In this document: positions 1 to 8,678 of the stretch, piece after piece
Numbering within the stretch: position 1 is the stretch's first letter
How the letters are laid out: the number at the start of each line of letters is the position of its first letter
Assembly (NCBI RefSeq): GCF_003319175.1
Contig: NZ_QOHK01000002.1
Coordinates: forward strand, 531,890 to 595,889
Reading direction: 5' to 3'
DNA: 64,000 bases
Source: Blastococcus sp. TF02-8
GTDB taxonomy: Bacteria > Actinomycetota > Actinomycetes > Mycobacteriales > Geodermatophilaceae
The notes under the pieces: model-generated
Told to the model about the DNA's origin: nothing
Databases searched by the model: none
The model's input: only the letters and a program-made list of their open reading frames with translations
Position numbers and translations under genes: made by a program

Positions 1-337
1 CAACCCGCTGCTCGTCGTCAAGGGTGGCGTGGTCGAGGGCCGCACGGTCGACGCCGCCGAGGTCACCCGCCTCGCCGACGTCGAGAGCCGTGAGGTCCTG
101 CTGGCCAAGCTGGCCGGCGCGATGAAGGGCAACCTGTCCAAGGCGGCCGGGCTGTTCCAGGCCCCGCTGTCGCAGGTCGCCCGTCTCGCCGCCGCGCTGC
201 AGGAGAAGAAGCCCGCCGCCCCGGCGGACGACGCGGCCCCGGCCGCGGAGGCTCCTGCCGCCGACGACACCGCTGCTGCTGACACCACCCCCGACACGAC
301 CGACGCTGCCGCGGACGCCGCGGCCAGCGACGCCTGA
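1..337 (+). CDS. rplJ: 50S ribosomal protein L10, C-terminal part (5' end outside window)
   Basis: The reading frame is open from base 2 and ends at TGA 335-337. The visible part contains a core segment with motif [17 protein letters not shown], typical of the end of the L10 globular domain, where the helix that carries L7/L12 dimers follows. L10 forms the base of the ribosomal stalk. The last 40 or so residues are a low-complexity Ala/Asp/Thr/Pro tail (runs such as [14 protein letters not shown]), longer than in E. coli L10. It lies 17 nt upstream of rplL, its stalk partner. The start lies before the window, so start codon and leader cannot be judged. Confidence 0.93.
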   Translation, partial: NPLLVVKGGVVEGRTVDAAEVTRLADVESREVLLAKLAGAMKGNLSKAAGLFQAPLSQVARLAAALQEKKPAAPADDAAPAAEAPAADDTAAADTTPDTTDAAADAAASDA

Positions 338-354
338 CCCACAAGGAGATAGAG

Positions 355-747
355 ATGGCCAAGCTGTCCACCGCGGACCTGCTCGACGCGTTCAAGGAGA
401 TGACCCTCCTCGAGCTGTCCGACTTCGTGAAGCAGTTCGAGGAGACCTTCGAGGTCACCGCTGCTGCCCCCGTCGCCGTGGCTGCCGCCCCGGCCGCCGG
501 TGGTGGCGACGGCGGCGCTGCCGCTGCCGAGGAGCAGGACGAGTTCGACGTCATCCTCGAGAGCGCCGGCGACAAGAAGATCCAGGTCATCAAGGAGGTG
601 CGCGGCCTGACCTCGCTCGGCCTCAAGGAGGCCAAGGACCTGGTCGACAACGCGCCGAAGCCGATCCTGGAGAAGGTCGCCAAGGACGCCGCGGACAAGG
701 CCAAGGCCGCCCTCGAGGGCGCCGGCGCCACCGTCACCGTCAAGTGA
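355..747 (+). CDS. rplL: 50S ribosomal protein L7/L12
   Basis: 130 residues, the normal length. The N-terminal dimerisation domain (about 1-35, [20 protein letters not shown]) is followed by a flexible Ala/Gly/Val hinge (about 36-60) and the globular C-terminal domain (about 62-130) with the conserved EKTKFDVIL-like block (here [16 protein letters not shown]) and [14 protein letters not shown], the surface that recruits translational GTPases such as EF-Tu and EF-G. The start ATG is preceded by AAGGAGAT at good spacing. It is co-transcribed with rplJ and followed by two strong hairpins, so the L10-L12 unit probably ends here rather than running into rpoB as in many bacteria. Confidence 0.97.
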   Translation: MAKLSTADLLDAFKEMTLLELSDFVKQFEETFEVTAAAPVAVAAAPAAGGGDGGAAAAEEQDEFDVILESAGDKKIQVIKEVRGLTSLGLKEAKDLVDNAPKPILEKVAKDAADKAKAALEGAGATVTVK

Positions 748-750
748 CCG

Positions 751-800
751 ACCCCGTCCTGCCCACCCTTCGCTAGCTCAGGGTGGGTCCCGGGACGGGC
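751..800 (+). terminator. Two-storey hairpin after rplL
   Basis: Inverted repeat with an outer arm (CCCGTCC at 753-759 with GGGACGGG at 792-799) and an inner arm (GCCCACCCT at 761-769 with AGGGTGGGT at 780-788) around a 10-nt loop. No U tract follows. The same outer-arm sequence recurs after rplO, map and rpsD (see findings). Likely a transcription terminator or 3'-end stabiliser for rplJ-rplL. Confidence 0.6.
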
Positions 801-833
801 CCGTTCCATCGCGTCGCCTCGCGGCTTCGCCGC

Positions 834-871
834 ACAGGGGTCGTCCTCCCGTTCGGGAGGGCGGCCCCTGT
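834..871 (+). terminator. Strong GC hairpin, second terminator after rplL
   Basis: A 17-bp stem (arms 834-850 and 855-871, starting ACAGGGG and ending CCCCTGT) with two G-U pairs and a GTTC loop, followed by CGCATTTCC. Together with the hairpin at 751-800 it separates rplJ-rplL from the mce locus. Confidence 0.6.
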
Positions 872-1090
872 CGCATTTCCGGGTGGTTCTCGATCGGGAG
901 GAGAGATGGGGGTCACCCGTTTCGCGTGATGCACGTAACCTTGGCTCCACACGTTCGTTACTGACCGGTAGTGGTGCGGGGCCGGGCATCTCGGGATGCG
1001 CGGGTATCCGGTCTGCCGCACACTGCCGGGGCCTGCCATAGCGGCGGGGCGGGGACCGGCAGCAGAGCCGGAGCAGGAGGCGGGAGACAC
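872..1090 (+). other. Upstream region of the mce locus
   Basis: 219 non-coding bases between the rplL terminators and the mce ATPase start. The only sequence that stands out is the partly symmetric TTACTGACCGGTAG at about 958-971, which resembles an operator half-site arrangement, and AGGAGG at 1075-1080, the ribosome-binding site of the ATPase gene. I could not place a convincing -35/-10 pair. The mce promoter presumably lies here. Confidence 0.35.
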
Positions 1091-2227
1091 GTGGGCGTCG
1101 CAGTCGAGGTCACCGGGCTGACCAAGTCGTTCGGCAGCCAGAACATCTGGAGCGACGTCACGCTGACCTTGCCCCCGGGCGAGATCTCGGTCCTGCTCGG
1201 CCCCTCCGGGACCGGCAAGTCGGTGTTCCTGAAGTCCCTGGTCGGGCTGCTCAAGCCCGAGAAGGGCTCGATCATCATCAGCGACACCGACATCGTCACC
1301 TGCAGCGAGCACAAGCTCTACGACGTCCGCCGGCTGTTCGGCGTCCTGTTCCAGGACGGTGCCCTGTTCGGGTCGATGAGCCTGTACGACAACATCGCCT
1401 TCCCCCTGCGCGAGCACACCAAGAAGAGCGAGTCCGACATCCGCAACATCGTCCTCGAGAAGATGGAGATGGTCGGCCTCCAGGGCGCCGAGGGGAAGCT
1501 CCCCGGCGAGATCTCCGGCGGTATGCGCAAGCGTGCCGGTCTGGCCCGGGCGTTGGTGCTCGATCCCGAGGTCATCCTCTTCGACGAGCCGGACTCCGGC
1601 CTGGACCCCGTCCGCGTGGCCTACCTCAACCAGCTGATCGTCGACCTGAACGCCCAGATCGACGCCACCTTCCTCATCGTCACGCACGACATCGGCACCG
1701 CCCGGACGGTGCCCGACAACCTGGGGCTGCTCTTCCGCCGCCACCTGGCGATGTTCGGTCCGCGCGAGCAGCTGCTCACCTCGCAGGAACCGGTCGTCCG
1801 GCAGTTCCTGAACGGCCGTCGCGAGGGCCCGATCGGCATGAGCGAGGAGAAGGACGTCGCCCAGGTGGAGGCCGAGATGGCGGCCCTGGAGGCCCGGGGT
1901 GGCGACGCCCACAACGGGGTCGGGCCCAAGGGTGCTTCCGGCGGCGACGCCGTTCCCCCGCAGCTGGACCCCTCCCCGGGCCTGCCCGAGCGCAAGGCCG
2001 TCCGCCGCCGCCAGGAGCGGGTCGCCCGCATGCTGCACGAGTTCGACGAGGAGACGCAGGCCGCGATCCGCAAGTCGCTGCCCGAGGACCTGCTCGCCCA
2101 GGCCGAGTCCGGTGCCTTCACCCCCACCCCCGGCCAGGGTGGCCGCCACTGGGCGCCGGAGGCGAACGCAGGTCAGGGGAGCTCCACCGCCACGGCCGTC
2201 CTGCCCCGGTCCGGCGGTGAGGGGTGA
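1091..2227 (+). CDS. MceG/Mkl-type ABC transporter ATPase of the mce lipid-import system
   Basis: ATP-binding subunit that would power the Mce/YrbE lipid importer at the inner face of the membrane. From GTG 1091 (AGGAGG 10 nt upstream) the protein has 378 residues: Walker A GPSGTGKS at 37-44, signature motif ISGGM at 141-145, Walker B VILFDEP at 161-167 and the switch His199 in VTHD. The last 110 or so residues are an Ala/Pro/Glu-rich extension beyond the ATPase core, including RMLHEFDEETQAAIR, as seen in actinobacterial Mkl proteins. It overlaps the first permease gene by 4 nt. In M. tuberculosis the homologue mkl lies in the same rplL-rpoB neighbourhood but away from the mce operons; here the whole transporter is together. 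Confidence 0.9.
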   Translation: MGVAVEVTGLTKSFGSQNIWSDVTLTLPPGEISVLLGPSGTGKSVFLKSLVGLLKPEKGSIIISDTDIVTCSEHKLYDVRRLFGVLFQDGALFGSMSLYDNIAFPLREHTKKSESDIRNIVLEKMEMVGLQGAEGKLPGEISGGMRKRAGLARALVLDPEVILFDEPDSGLDPVRVAYLNQLIVDLNAQIDATFLIVTHDIGTARTVPDNLGLLFRRHLAMFGPREQLLTSQEPVVRQFLNGRREGPIGMSEEKDVAQVEAEMAALEARGGDAHNGVGPKGASGGDAVPPQLDPSPGLPERKAVRRRQERVARMLHEFDEETQAAIRKSLPEDLLAQAESGAFTPTPGQGGRHWAPEANAGQGSSTATAVLPRSGGEG

Positions 2228-3039
2228 CCACGACCGACAAGCCCAAGGCGCCCGGGCTCCTCGACGGGAAGCTCTCCCCGACGCGGCCGGTCGCGGCCAG
2301 CGGGAAGCTGTTCGCCTTCGCGCTCGACGTCGTCCGTGCGCTGCCCAAGCGACCGTTCCAGCTGCGCGAGTTCATCCAGCAGACCTGGTTCATCGCCAGC
2401 GTCACGATCCTGCCCACCGCTCTGGTGGCGATCCCGTTCGGCGCGGTCATCGCGCTGCAGCTGGGCTCGCTGACCCGTCAGCTGGGTGCCCAGTCCTTCA
2501 CCGGGTCCGCGTCGGTGCTGGCGGTGCTCCGCGAGGCGAGCCCGATCGTGACCGCCCTGCTGATCGCCGGTGCGGGTGGCTCGGCGATCTGCGCCGACCT
2601 GGGCGCACGCAAGATCCGCGACGAGATCGACGCGATGGAGGTCCTGGGCATCAGTCCGATCCAGCGCCTGGTCGTGCCCCGCGTGCTCGGCGCGATGCTG
2701 GTCGCCGTCCTGCTCAACGGCCTGGTGAGCGTCGTCGGCGTGGCCGGTGGCTACTTCTTCAACGTCATCCTCCAGGGCGGGACGCCCGGGGCCTACCTGG
2801 CCTCGTTCAGCGCGCTCGCGCAGGTGGCGGACTTCTGGTCGGGTGAGATCAAGGCGCTCGTGTTCGGTCTCATCGCCGGCATCGTGGCCGCCTACAAGGG
2901 CCTCAACGCCGGCGGCGGGCCCAAGGGCGTGGGTGACGCGGTCAACCAGTCCGTGGTCATCACGTTCCTGCTGCTGTTCGCGGTCAACTTCGTGATGACC
3001 GCGTTGTACTTCCAGCTCGTACCGCCGAAGGGGGCGTGA
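2224..3039 (+). CDS. YrbEA-type MlaE-family permease of mce transporter
   Basis: 271-residue integral membrane permease (MlaE/YrbE family) forming half of the transmembrane channel through which lipids pass. Several hydrophobic segments are visible (for example about 58-80, 158-180, 215-235 and the C-terminus). The family's coupling-helix region GARKIRDEIDAMEVLGI lies in the middle and is the probable contact with the ATPase. GTG start overlaps the ATPase stop (GTGA), and its own stop overlaps the next start by one base, indicating translational coupling. Confidence 0.92.
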   Translation: MTTTDKPKAPGLLDGKLSPTRPVAASGKLFAFALDVVRALPKRPFQLREFIQQTWFIASVTILPTALVAIPFGAVIALQLGSLTRQLGAQSFTGSASVLAVLREASPIVTALLIAGAGGSAICADLGARKIRDEIDAMEVLGISPIQRLVVPRVLGAMLVAVLLNGLVSVVGVAGGYFFNVILQGGTPGAYLASFSALAQVADFWSGEIKALVFGLIAGIVAAYKGLNAGGGPKGVGDAVNQSVVITFLLLFAVNFVMTALYFQLVPPKGA

Positions 3040-3908
3040 TGGCGCTCCTCTCACCCACCGACCGCGTCCGGGTCGGTGCCCGGAAGGTGGCCAACGTCGT
3101 CTACCGGCGTCCGATGTCCACGCTCGAGGACCTCGGCGACCAGCTCAGCTTCTACGGGCGGGCCCTCGGCTGGGTGCCGCGCACGCTGCGCCGCTACATG
3201 CGGGAGACCTTCCGGCTGCTGGCCGAGGTCACCTTCGGTTCCGGGGCGCTGGCCGTGATCGGCGGCACCGTCGGTGTCATCGCCTTCCTCTCCTTCTTCA
3301 CCGGCACCGAGGTGGGCCTCCAGGGCTACGCGGCGCTGGACCAGCTCGGCACGTCGGCCTTCACCGGCTTCCTCTCCGCCTACTTCAACACCCGGGAGAT
3401 CGCCCCGCTGGTGGCCGGGCTGGCGCTGTCGGCGACCGTCGGCTGCGGCTTCACCGCGCAGATCGGCGCCATGCGGATCAACGAGGAGATCGACGCCCTC
3501 GAGGTGATGGGCGTGCCGTCCCTGCCGTTCCTGGTGACGACGCGCATCGTGGCCGGCTTCATCGCCGTCATCCCGCTGTACGTCCTGGGCCTGCTCAGCA
3601 GCTACTTCGCCACCCGCACCATCACCACGCAGGCGTACGGCCAGTCGGCCGGCACCTACGACCACTACTTCAACCTGTTCCTGCCACCGCAGGACGTGTT
3701 CTGGTCGTTCATCAAGGTGCTCGTCTTCGCCGTGGTGATCATCCTCAGCCACTGCTACTACGGCTTCCGGGCCGGCGGAGGCCCGGCCGGTGTCGGCCTC
3801 GCCGTCGGCCGGGCCGTGCGCTTCTCGATCGTCGCGGTCATGGTCATCGACCTCTTCCTGTCCCTGGCGATCTGGGGTTCCACGACGACCGTGCGGATCG
3901 CGGGGTGA
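3039..3908 (+). CDS. YrbEB-type MlaE-family permease of mce transporter
   Basis: Second MlaE-family permease, 289 residues from ATG 3039 (TGATG overlap with the previous stop; an in-frame GTG at 3036 is an alternative). It carries the same central motif (MRINEEIDALEVMGVPSLP) and a similar pattern of membrane helices, plus a longer N-terminus ending in an amphipathic stretch. YrbEA and YrbEB are expected to form a heterodimer with the ATPase dimer below and the MCE proteins above. Followed 7 nt later by the first MCE gene. Confidence 0.92.
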   Translation: MALLSPTDRVRVGARKVANVVYRRPMSTLEDLGDQLSFYGRALGWVPRTLRRYMRETFRLLAEVTFGSGALAVIGGTVGVIAFLSFFTGTEVGLQGYAALDQLGTSAFTGFLSAYFNTREIAPLVAGLALSATVGCGFTAQIGAMRINEEIDALEVMGVPSLPFLVTTRIVAGFIAVIPLYVLGLLSSYFATRTITTQAYGQSAGTYDHYFNLFLPPQDVFWSFIKVLVFAVVIILSHCYYGFRAGGGPAGVGLAVGRAVRFSIVAVMVIDLFLSLAIWGSTTTVRIAG

Positions 3909-3915
3909 GCGAGCG

Positions 3916-5298
3916 ATGAGCAAGCGGGGGCTGGTCATCCGCCGGCGGCTGCAGGGGGTCGCGTTCCTCGCGACACTGGTCCTGCTGCTGGGCCTCGCCG
4001 TGGCGGCCTACCAGAAGGCGTTCACCGACATGGCGGAGGTGACGCTGCGCACCGACTCCGTCGGCAACCAGCTGCAGGAGGCATCCGACGTCAAGGTCCG
4101 TGGCGTCATCGTGGGCGAGGTCCGGGCCGTGGACGCCGACGTCGACGGCGCGGAGATCACGCTCGGCATCCGCCCGCAGTACCTCGAGCAGATCCCGGCC
4201 GACGTGACCGCCCGGCTGCTGCCCAAGACGCTGTTCGGCGAGCGGTTCGTCTCCCTCGAGCTGCCCGTGAGCCCCAGCTCCGAGCGGCTGGCCGACGGAG
4301 ACGTCATCGACCAGGACCGGAGCGAGAACGCCATCGAGCTGCAGCGGGTGGTCGACGACCTGCTGCCGCTGCTCCAGGCCGTCGAGCCGCAGGACCTCTC
4401 CTACACGCTCGGGGCCGTGGCCGACGCGCTCCGCGGTCGCGGGGACAAGCTGGGGGAGAACCTGGCCGAGGTCGGCGACTACACCGGCCAGATCAACACG
4501 GTCCTGCCGCAGCTGCAGGCCGACATTAGCGCCATCGCCGACGTCGCGGACACCTACGACGCCGCCGCCGACGACCTGCTGGGGCTCCTCGACAACCTCG
4601 CGATCACCAGCACCACCCTGGTGGACCAGCAGGAGCAGCTCCGGCGCACGTTCAGCGTCGGCACCACGACGGGCAACGTGACCGCCGGCTTCCTCGAGAC
4701 CAACGAGCGCAACCTCATCACGCTGGCCGACAGCTCGCGGCCGGTCCTCGGAGTGTTCGCCAAGTACTCCCCGGAGTACCCGTGCCTGCTCAACGGTCTG
4801 ACCCGGTTCAACCCGATGATCAGCGAGGCGTTCGGTGCCGACGGCGACCCGTCGCTGAACCTCAACATCGTCGTCAGCCTGCCGCCGCGGAACCCCTACG
4901 TGCCCGGCGACCAGCCGGCCTACCTGGACAAGAGCGGGCCGGACTGCCAGGGCCTCGACGACATCGACGGGATGATCCGGGCCGCGGCCCGGGGCGAGTA
5001 CTACTGCCCTGCCCCACCCGCTGACGGCGTGGACTCGGTCGACAACCCGGTCTACGGCAACCCGGTCTGCATCGGTGGCCGCAACCCCGACGACGCCCCC
5101 GAGGGCGCCGGCGAGCCGAACCCCGGTGCGTCAGCGGGGAACTCGCTGCCGTTCAACCTCGCCGGATCGACGGCGGAGCTGGACTTCGTGCGGAACATCC
5201 TCGCGTACCAGACCGGTGAGGACCCGGGGAAGGTGTCCGACCTGGCCGCGTCCACCATGGCGCCGCTGCTGCGCGGCACGCAGGTGGCCCTGCGATGA
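3916..5298 (+). CDS. MCE family protein, MceA position
   Basis: 460-residue exported MCE protein. One N-terminal membrane anchor (about 14-32, LQGVAFLATLVLLLGLAVAA) is followed by an MCE/MlaD beta-barrel domain (about 38-116) with VKVRGVIVGEVRAV and a helical region (about 150-300) that in this family forms the lipid tunnel. The C-terminal third is rich in Pro/Asn/Gly and contains several Cys. The start is ATG 3916; an extended frame upstream overlaps yrbEB and is not needed. MCE subunits assemble as heterohexamers that conduct hydrophobic substrates such as sterols or fatty acids; the substrate here is unknown. Confidence 0.9.
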   Translation: MSKRGLVIRRRLQGVAFLATLVLLLGLAVAAYQKAFTDMAEVTLRTDSVGNQLQEASDVKVRGVIVGEVRAVDADVDGAEITLGIRPQYLEQIPADVTARLLPKTLFGERFVSLELPVSPSSERLADGDVIDQDRSENAIELQRVVDDLLPLLQAVEPQDLSYTLGAVADALRGRGDKLGENLAEVGDYTGQINTVLPQLQADISAIADVADTYDAAADDLLGLLDNLAITSTTLVDQQEQLRRTFSVGTTTGNVTAGFLETNERNLITLADSSRPVLGVFAKYSPEYPCLLNGLTRFNPMISEAFGADGDPSLNLNIVVSLPPRNPYVPGDQPAYLDKSGPDCQGLDDIDGMIRAAARGEYYCPAPPADGVDSVDNPVYGNPVCIGGRNPDDAPEGAGEPNPGASAGNSLPFNLAGSTAELDFVRNILAYQTGEDPGKVSDLAASTMAPLLRGTQVALR

Positions 5299-5347
5299 CC
5301 GCACGAGGAACGGGGAACGGGATGGACCGCGGAACGGGGGTGACGTC

Positions 5348-6415
5348 GTGAAGGGTGCGCTGCGCGGGCTGGCCGGCCCGCTCACCAAGCTCGTGGTGTT
5401 CGGCCTGGTGACCGTGCTCGCCAGCTACGTCCTGGTCAGCACCATCACGAACGCGGGGTACGGCGAGCAGCTCACCTACCGGGCCGAGTTCAGCGACGTC
5501 GCGGGGCTGGTCGAGGGCGACGAGGTGCGCATCGCCGGTGTCCGCGTCGGCCAGGTGAGTGCCATCGGCCTGGGGGAGCGCACCGACCGTCCGATCGCCG
5601 AGGTCGAGCTCGAGGTGAGCGCCGACGTGCCGCTGCCGGCCGGTGTCCGGGCCACGATCCGCTACCGGAACCTCGTCGGTCAGCGGTACATCGCACTCGA
5701 GGAGGGCGACGGCTCCTCGGGACGCACCCTGGAGGAGGACGACGTGATCCCGCTGGCGCAGACGCGGCCGGCGCTGGACCTCACCACCCTGTTCGGCGGG
5801 TTCCAGCCGCTGTTGCAGGCGCTCTCCCCGGCGGACATGAACCGACTGTCGTTCGAGATCATCCAGGTCTTCCAGGGCGAGGGCGGGACCGTGCAGAGCC
5901 TGCTCGCCCACGTCGCCTCGCTCAGCAACTCCCTGGCCGACAAGGACGCCGTCATCGGCGACGTCATCGACAACCTGACGAAGGTGCTCGGCACCGTGGC
6001 CCAGCGGGACGAGCAGCTGTCCGGCCTCATCGTCAGCCTGCAGCAGTTCGTGACCGGGCTGGCCGGCGACAAGGACGCGATCTTCGACTCGCTGCAGACC
6101 ATCGACGGCCTCGCGCAGTCGACGGCGGACCTCCTGGTCGACGCCCGGGCGCCACTGGCCGCCGACATCCGGGGGCTCGGCGACCTCTCCAAGAACCTGG
6201 CCGACACCGGGGACGTCGTGGAGGACTTCCTCCAGCTGGCTCCCACCAAGATCGACCTGATCACGCGGACCGCCGTGAACGGCAGCTGGTTCAACTTCTT
6301 CCTGTGCGGGGCCTCGGGCAACCTGGTCCTCCCCGTGACCGGCGACGACGGCAAGGACACCGAGGTCGAGATCCCGACCGGCGGTCTCCGCAACGGCGAG
6401 CAGGGGTGCAGCTGA
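5348..6415 (+). CDS. MCE family protein, MceB position
   Basis: 355 residues from GTG 5348, preceded by a GGGGG-containing ribosome-binding site. An N-terminal transmembrane anchor (about 10-31, LTKLVVFGLVTVLASYVLV) leads into an MCE domain (about 38-115; GDEVRIAGVRVGQVS) and a long helical segment. The C-terminus ends with CGASGNLVLP and a terminal GCS. The long upstream open frame overlaps mceA in another frame and was rejected. It overlaps the following gene (TGATG at 6413-6417). One of six MCE subunits expected to form a mixed hexamer. Confidence 0.89.
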   Translation: MKGALRGLAGPLTKLVVFGLVTVLASYVLVSTITNAGYGEQLTYRAEFSDVAGLVEGDEVRIAGVRVGQVSAIGLGERTDRPIAEVELEVSADVPLPAGVRATIRYRNLVGQRYIALEEGDGSSGRTLEEDDVIPLAQTRPALDLTTLFGGFQPLLQALSPADMNRLSFEIIQVFQGEGGTVQSLLAHVASLSNSLADKDAVIGDVIDNLTKVLGTVAQRDEQLSGLIVSLQQFVTGLAGDKDAIFDSLQTIDGLAQSTADLLVDARAPLAADIRGLGDLSKNLADTGDVVEDFLQLAPTKIDLITRTAVNGSWFNFFLCGASGNLVLPVTGDDGKDTEVEIPTGGLRNGEQGCS

Positions 6416-7443
6416 TGGCCCGCTACGCGAAGCCGTTCCGCGACCGCAACCCGGTCGTCATCGGCGCGATCAGCCTCACCGTCATCGCCACGCTGGTGTT
6501 CCTGGCCTTCAACGCGCAGTCCCTGCCGCTGATCGGCGGGGGGACGGTCTACCGCGCCCAGTTCTCCGAGGCGGCCGGTCTGCTGCCCGACGACCCGGTC
6601 CGGGTCGCCGGGGTCAAGGTGGGCACGGTCGAGAGCCTGTCCCTCGAGGACGGCGCGGTGACCGTCGAGTTCCGCGTCGAGGACGCTTTCGTGGGCGACC
6701 GCTCCGAGGCGGCGATCAAGATCGAGACCGTGCTCGGCGCGAAGTACCTCGCGCTCGTGCCCCGCGGTTCCAACGAGCTGGACCCCGACGAGCGGATCCC
6801 GCTGTCGCGCACCGCGTCGCCCTACGACGTCGTCGAGGCCTTCGCCGACCTCTCCACCACCGTGGAGGACCTCGACACCGCTCAGCTCGCCAGCTCCTTC
6901 GAGGTCCTCGCCGACACCTTCGCCGAGACCCCCGACGAGGTGCGGAGCTCCCTGCAGGGCCTGGCCCGGCTGTCGGACACCATCGCCTCGCGGGACCAGC
7001 AGCTCCAGCAGCTGCTGACGGCGACCCGGTCGGTCACCCAGGTGCTGGCCGACCGCAACGGCGAGTTCACCCAGCTCATCCTGGACTCGAACACGCTGCT
7101 GACCGAGGTCCAGGAGCGCCGGCAGCTGATCGACTCGATCCTGACCAGCACCCAGGAGCTGTCCACGCAGCTCTCCGGGCTGGTCACCGACAACCGCGAG
7201 GCGCTCACGCCTGCGCTGCAGCAGCTCTCGACGGTCACCGACATCCTGTCCCGCAACCGGGACAACCTGTCGGCGACCATCGACAACTTCGCGCCGTTCG
7301 TCCGCGTCTTCACCAACACGCTGGGCACCGGCCGCTGGTTCGACAGCTTCGTGGACAACCTGCTGCCGGGCGTCGTGGGCAGCGTCGTGTGCGGCGGGCC
7401 CGGCGTGGCCGGGATCCCCGTCTCCTGCCGAGGGGGCAACTGA
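6415..7443 (+). CDS. MCE family protein, MceC position
   Basis: 342 residues. N-terminal anchor about 14-33 (VVIGAISLTVIATLVFLAF), MCE domain about 42-120 with DPVRVAGVKVGTVE, then a long helical coiled-coil-like region about 135-300 rich in Gln, Leu and Thr (LQQLLTATRSVTQVLADRN) that would build part of the tunnel. Ends with two Cys near the C-terminus (VVCGGPG, SCRGGN). It shares one base with the preceding stop and one with the next start, so expression is tightly coupled to the other MCE subunits. Confidence 0.9.
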   Translation: MARYAKPFRDRNPVVIGAISLTVIATLVFLAFNAQSLPLIGGGTVYRAQFSEAAGLLPDDPVRVAGVKVGTVESLSLEDGAVTVEFRVEDAFVGDRSEAAIKIETVLGAKYLALVPRGSNELDPDERIPLSRTASPYDVVEAFADLSTTVEDLDTAQLASSFEVLADTFAETPDEVRSSLQGLARLSDTIASRDQQLQQLLTATRSVTQVLADRNGEFTQLILDSNTLLTEVQERRQLIDSILTSTQELSTQLSGLVTDNREALTPALQQLSTVTDILSRNRDNLSATIDNFAPFVRVFTNTLGTGRWFDSFVDNLLPGVVGSVVCGGPGVAGIPVSCRGGN

Positions 7444-8678
7444 TGAGCGGCTCGCTGCAGCGCGGGGTCGCCCTGGCCGCGGCGCTGGTCCTGGTCGGCG
7501 CGCTGGGCTGGACGGTCCTGCGACCGGCCGGCCAGTACCGCGTGACCGCGTTCTTCGACCAGACCGTCGGCCTGTACCCGGGGTCGGACGTGCGGATCCT
7601 CGGCATCGACGTCGGTGAGGTCACCGACGTGGTCCCCGAGGGCGACAAGGTCCGCGTCGAGATGGAGATCGAGGACGACTACGACGTGCCCGCCGACGCG
7701 GACGCGATCGTCCTCGCGCCGTCCCTGGTCTCCGACCGCTACGTGCAGTTCTCCCCGGTCTACGACGGCGGACCGACGATGAAGGACGGCGCCCGGGTCC
7801 CGGTGGAGCGCACCGCGACGCCGGTGGAGCTGGACGCCGTCTACGGCGCGCTGGACGAGCTGTCGGCGGCTCTCGGCCCGAACGGCGCGAACGAGAACGG
7901 TGCGCTGTCCGATCTCGTCGACGTCGGCGCGGCCAACCTCGAGGGCACCGGTGAGGACCTCAACCGGACGCTGACGGGGTTCAGCCAGGCGGTCGAGACG
8001 CTGGCCGACAACCGCGACGGACTGTTCGACTCGGTGGACAACCTGCAGAAGTTCACCAGCGCGCTGGCCACGATCGACGCCCAGGTCGGTCAGTTCAACA
8101 CGAACATGGCCGCCGTGGCCGACCTGCTCGAGGGGGAGCGGCAGGACCTCGCCGCGGCCATCCAGCTGCTGTCGCAGGCGCTGGGTCAGGTGGCCGGCTT
8201 CGTGCGCGACAACACCGACCTGCTGCGGGCCAACGTCGACAAGCTGGCCGACGTCACGCTCGTGCTGGTGCAGCAGCGCGACGCCCTCGCCGAGATCATG
8301 GACGTCGCACCGGCTGCTCTGGGCAACCTCGCCCACGCCTACAACCCGGACTACGGCACGCTCGACACGCGCGACAACTCACTCGGCGCGACGAGCCCCG
8401 AGGTGATCGTCTGCCAGATCCTCGGGGCCACCGGGAAGCTGAAGCTGGACCTCGACATCCTCCCGGACGTGCCGGACCTGCAGCTGCCGCCGATCGAGCA
8501 GATCTGCACCCGCCTCCTCTCCGGGGACACGAACGCCGACGGATCCCTCGACGACTTCAACGGCAACGGGGTCCCCGACCTGCAGGAGCTGCTCACCGCC
8601 CTCTACGGAGGAGGGGCCGCGCCGGGCCGCACCGGCCCCCCGCGGATCGGGCTGCCGAACGTTCCGGGAGCGCAGTGA
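7443..8678 (+). CDS. MCE family protein, MceD position, with a Ca2+-loop-like C-terminus
   Basis: 411 residues: N-terminal anchor about 8-26, MCE domain about 32-105 (GSDVRILGIDVGEVTDV), helical tunnel region about 130-290, then a C-terminal region with two Cys (VICQILG, EQICTRLL). Residues 362-382 read DTNADGSLDDFNGNGVPDLQE, that is two consecutive DxNxDG/DxNGNG loops of the type that bind calcium in EF-hand, dockerin and thrombospondin-3 domains. I do not know this as a general feature of MceD proteins. A Pro/Gly-rich tail follows. Starts at ATG 7443, overlapping the previous stop. Confidence 0.88.
   Translation: MSGSLQRGVALAAALVLVGALGWTVLRPAGQYRVTAFFDQTVGLYPGSDVRILGIDVGEVTDVVPEGDKVRVEMEIEDDYDVPADADAIVLAPSLVSDRYVQFSPVYDGGPTMKDGARVPVERTATPVELDAVYGALDELSAALGPNGANENGALSDLVDVGAANLEGTGEDLNRTLTGFSQAVETLADNRDGLFDSVDNLQKFTSALATIDAQVGQFNTNMAAVADLLEGERQDLAAAIQLLSQALGQVAGFVRDNTDLLRANVDKLADVTLVLVQQRDALAEIMDVAPAALGNLAHAYNPDYGTLDTRDNSLGATSPEVIVCQILGATGKLKLDLDILPDVPDLQLPPIEQICTRLLSGDTNADGSLDDFNGNGVPDLQELLTALYGGGAAPGRTGPPRIGLPNVPGAQ

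Noticed and set aside
958..971. TetR-type operator TTACTGACCGGTAG upstream of the mce locus
   Set aside because: The two halves do not line up as a clean palindrome (one-base offset), so I only mention it in the region description.
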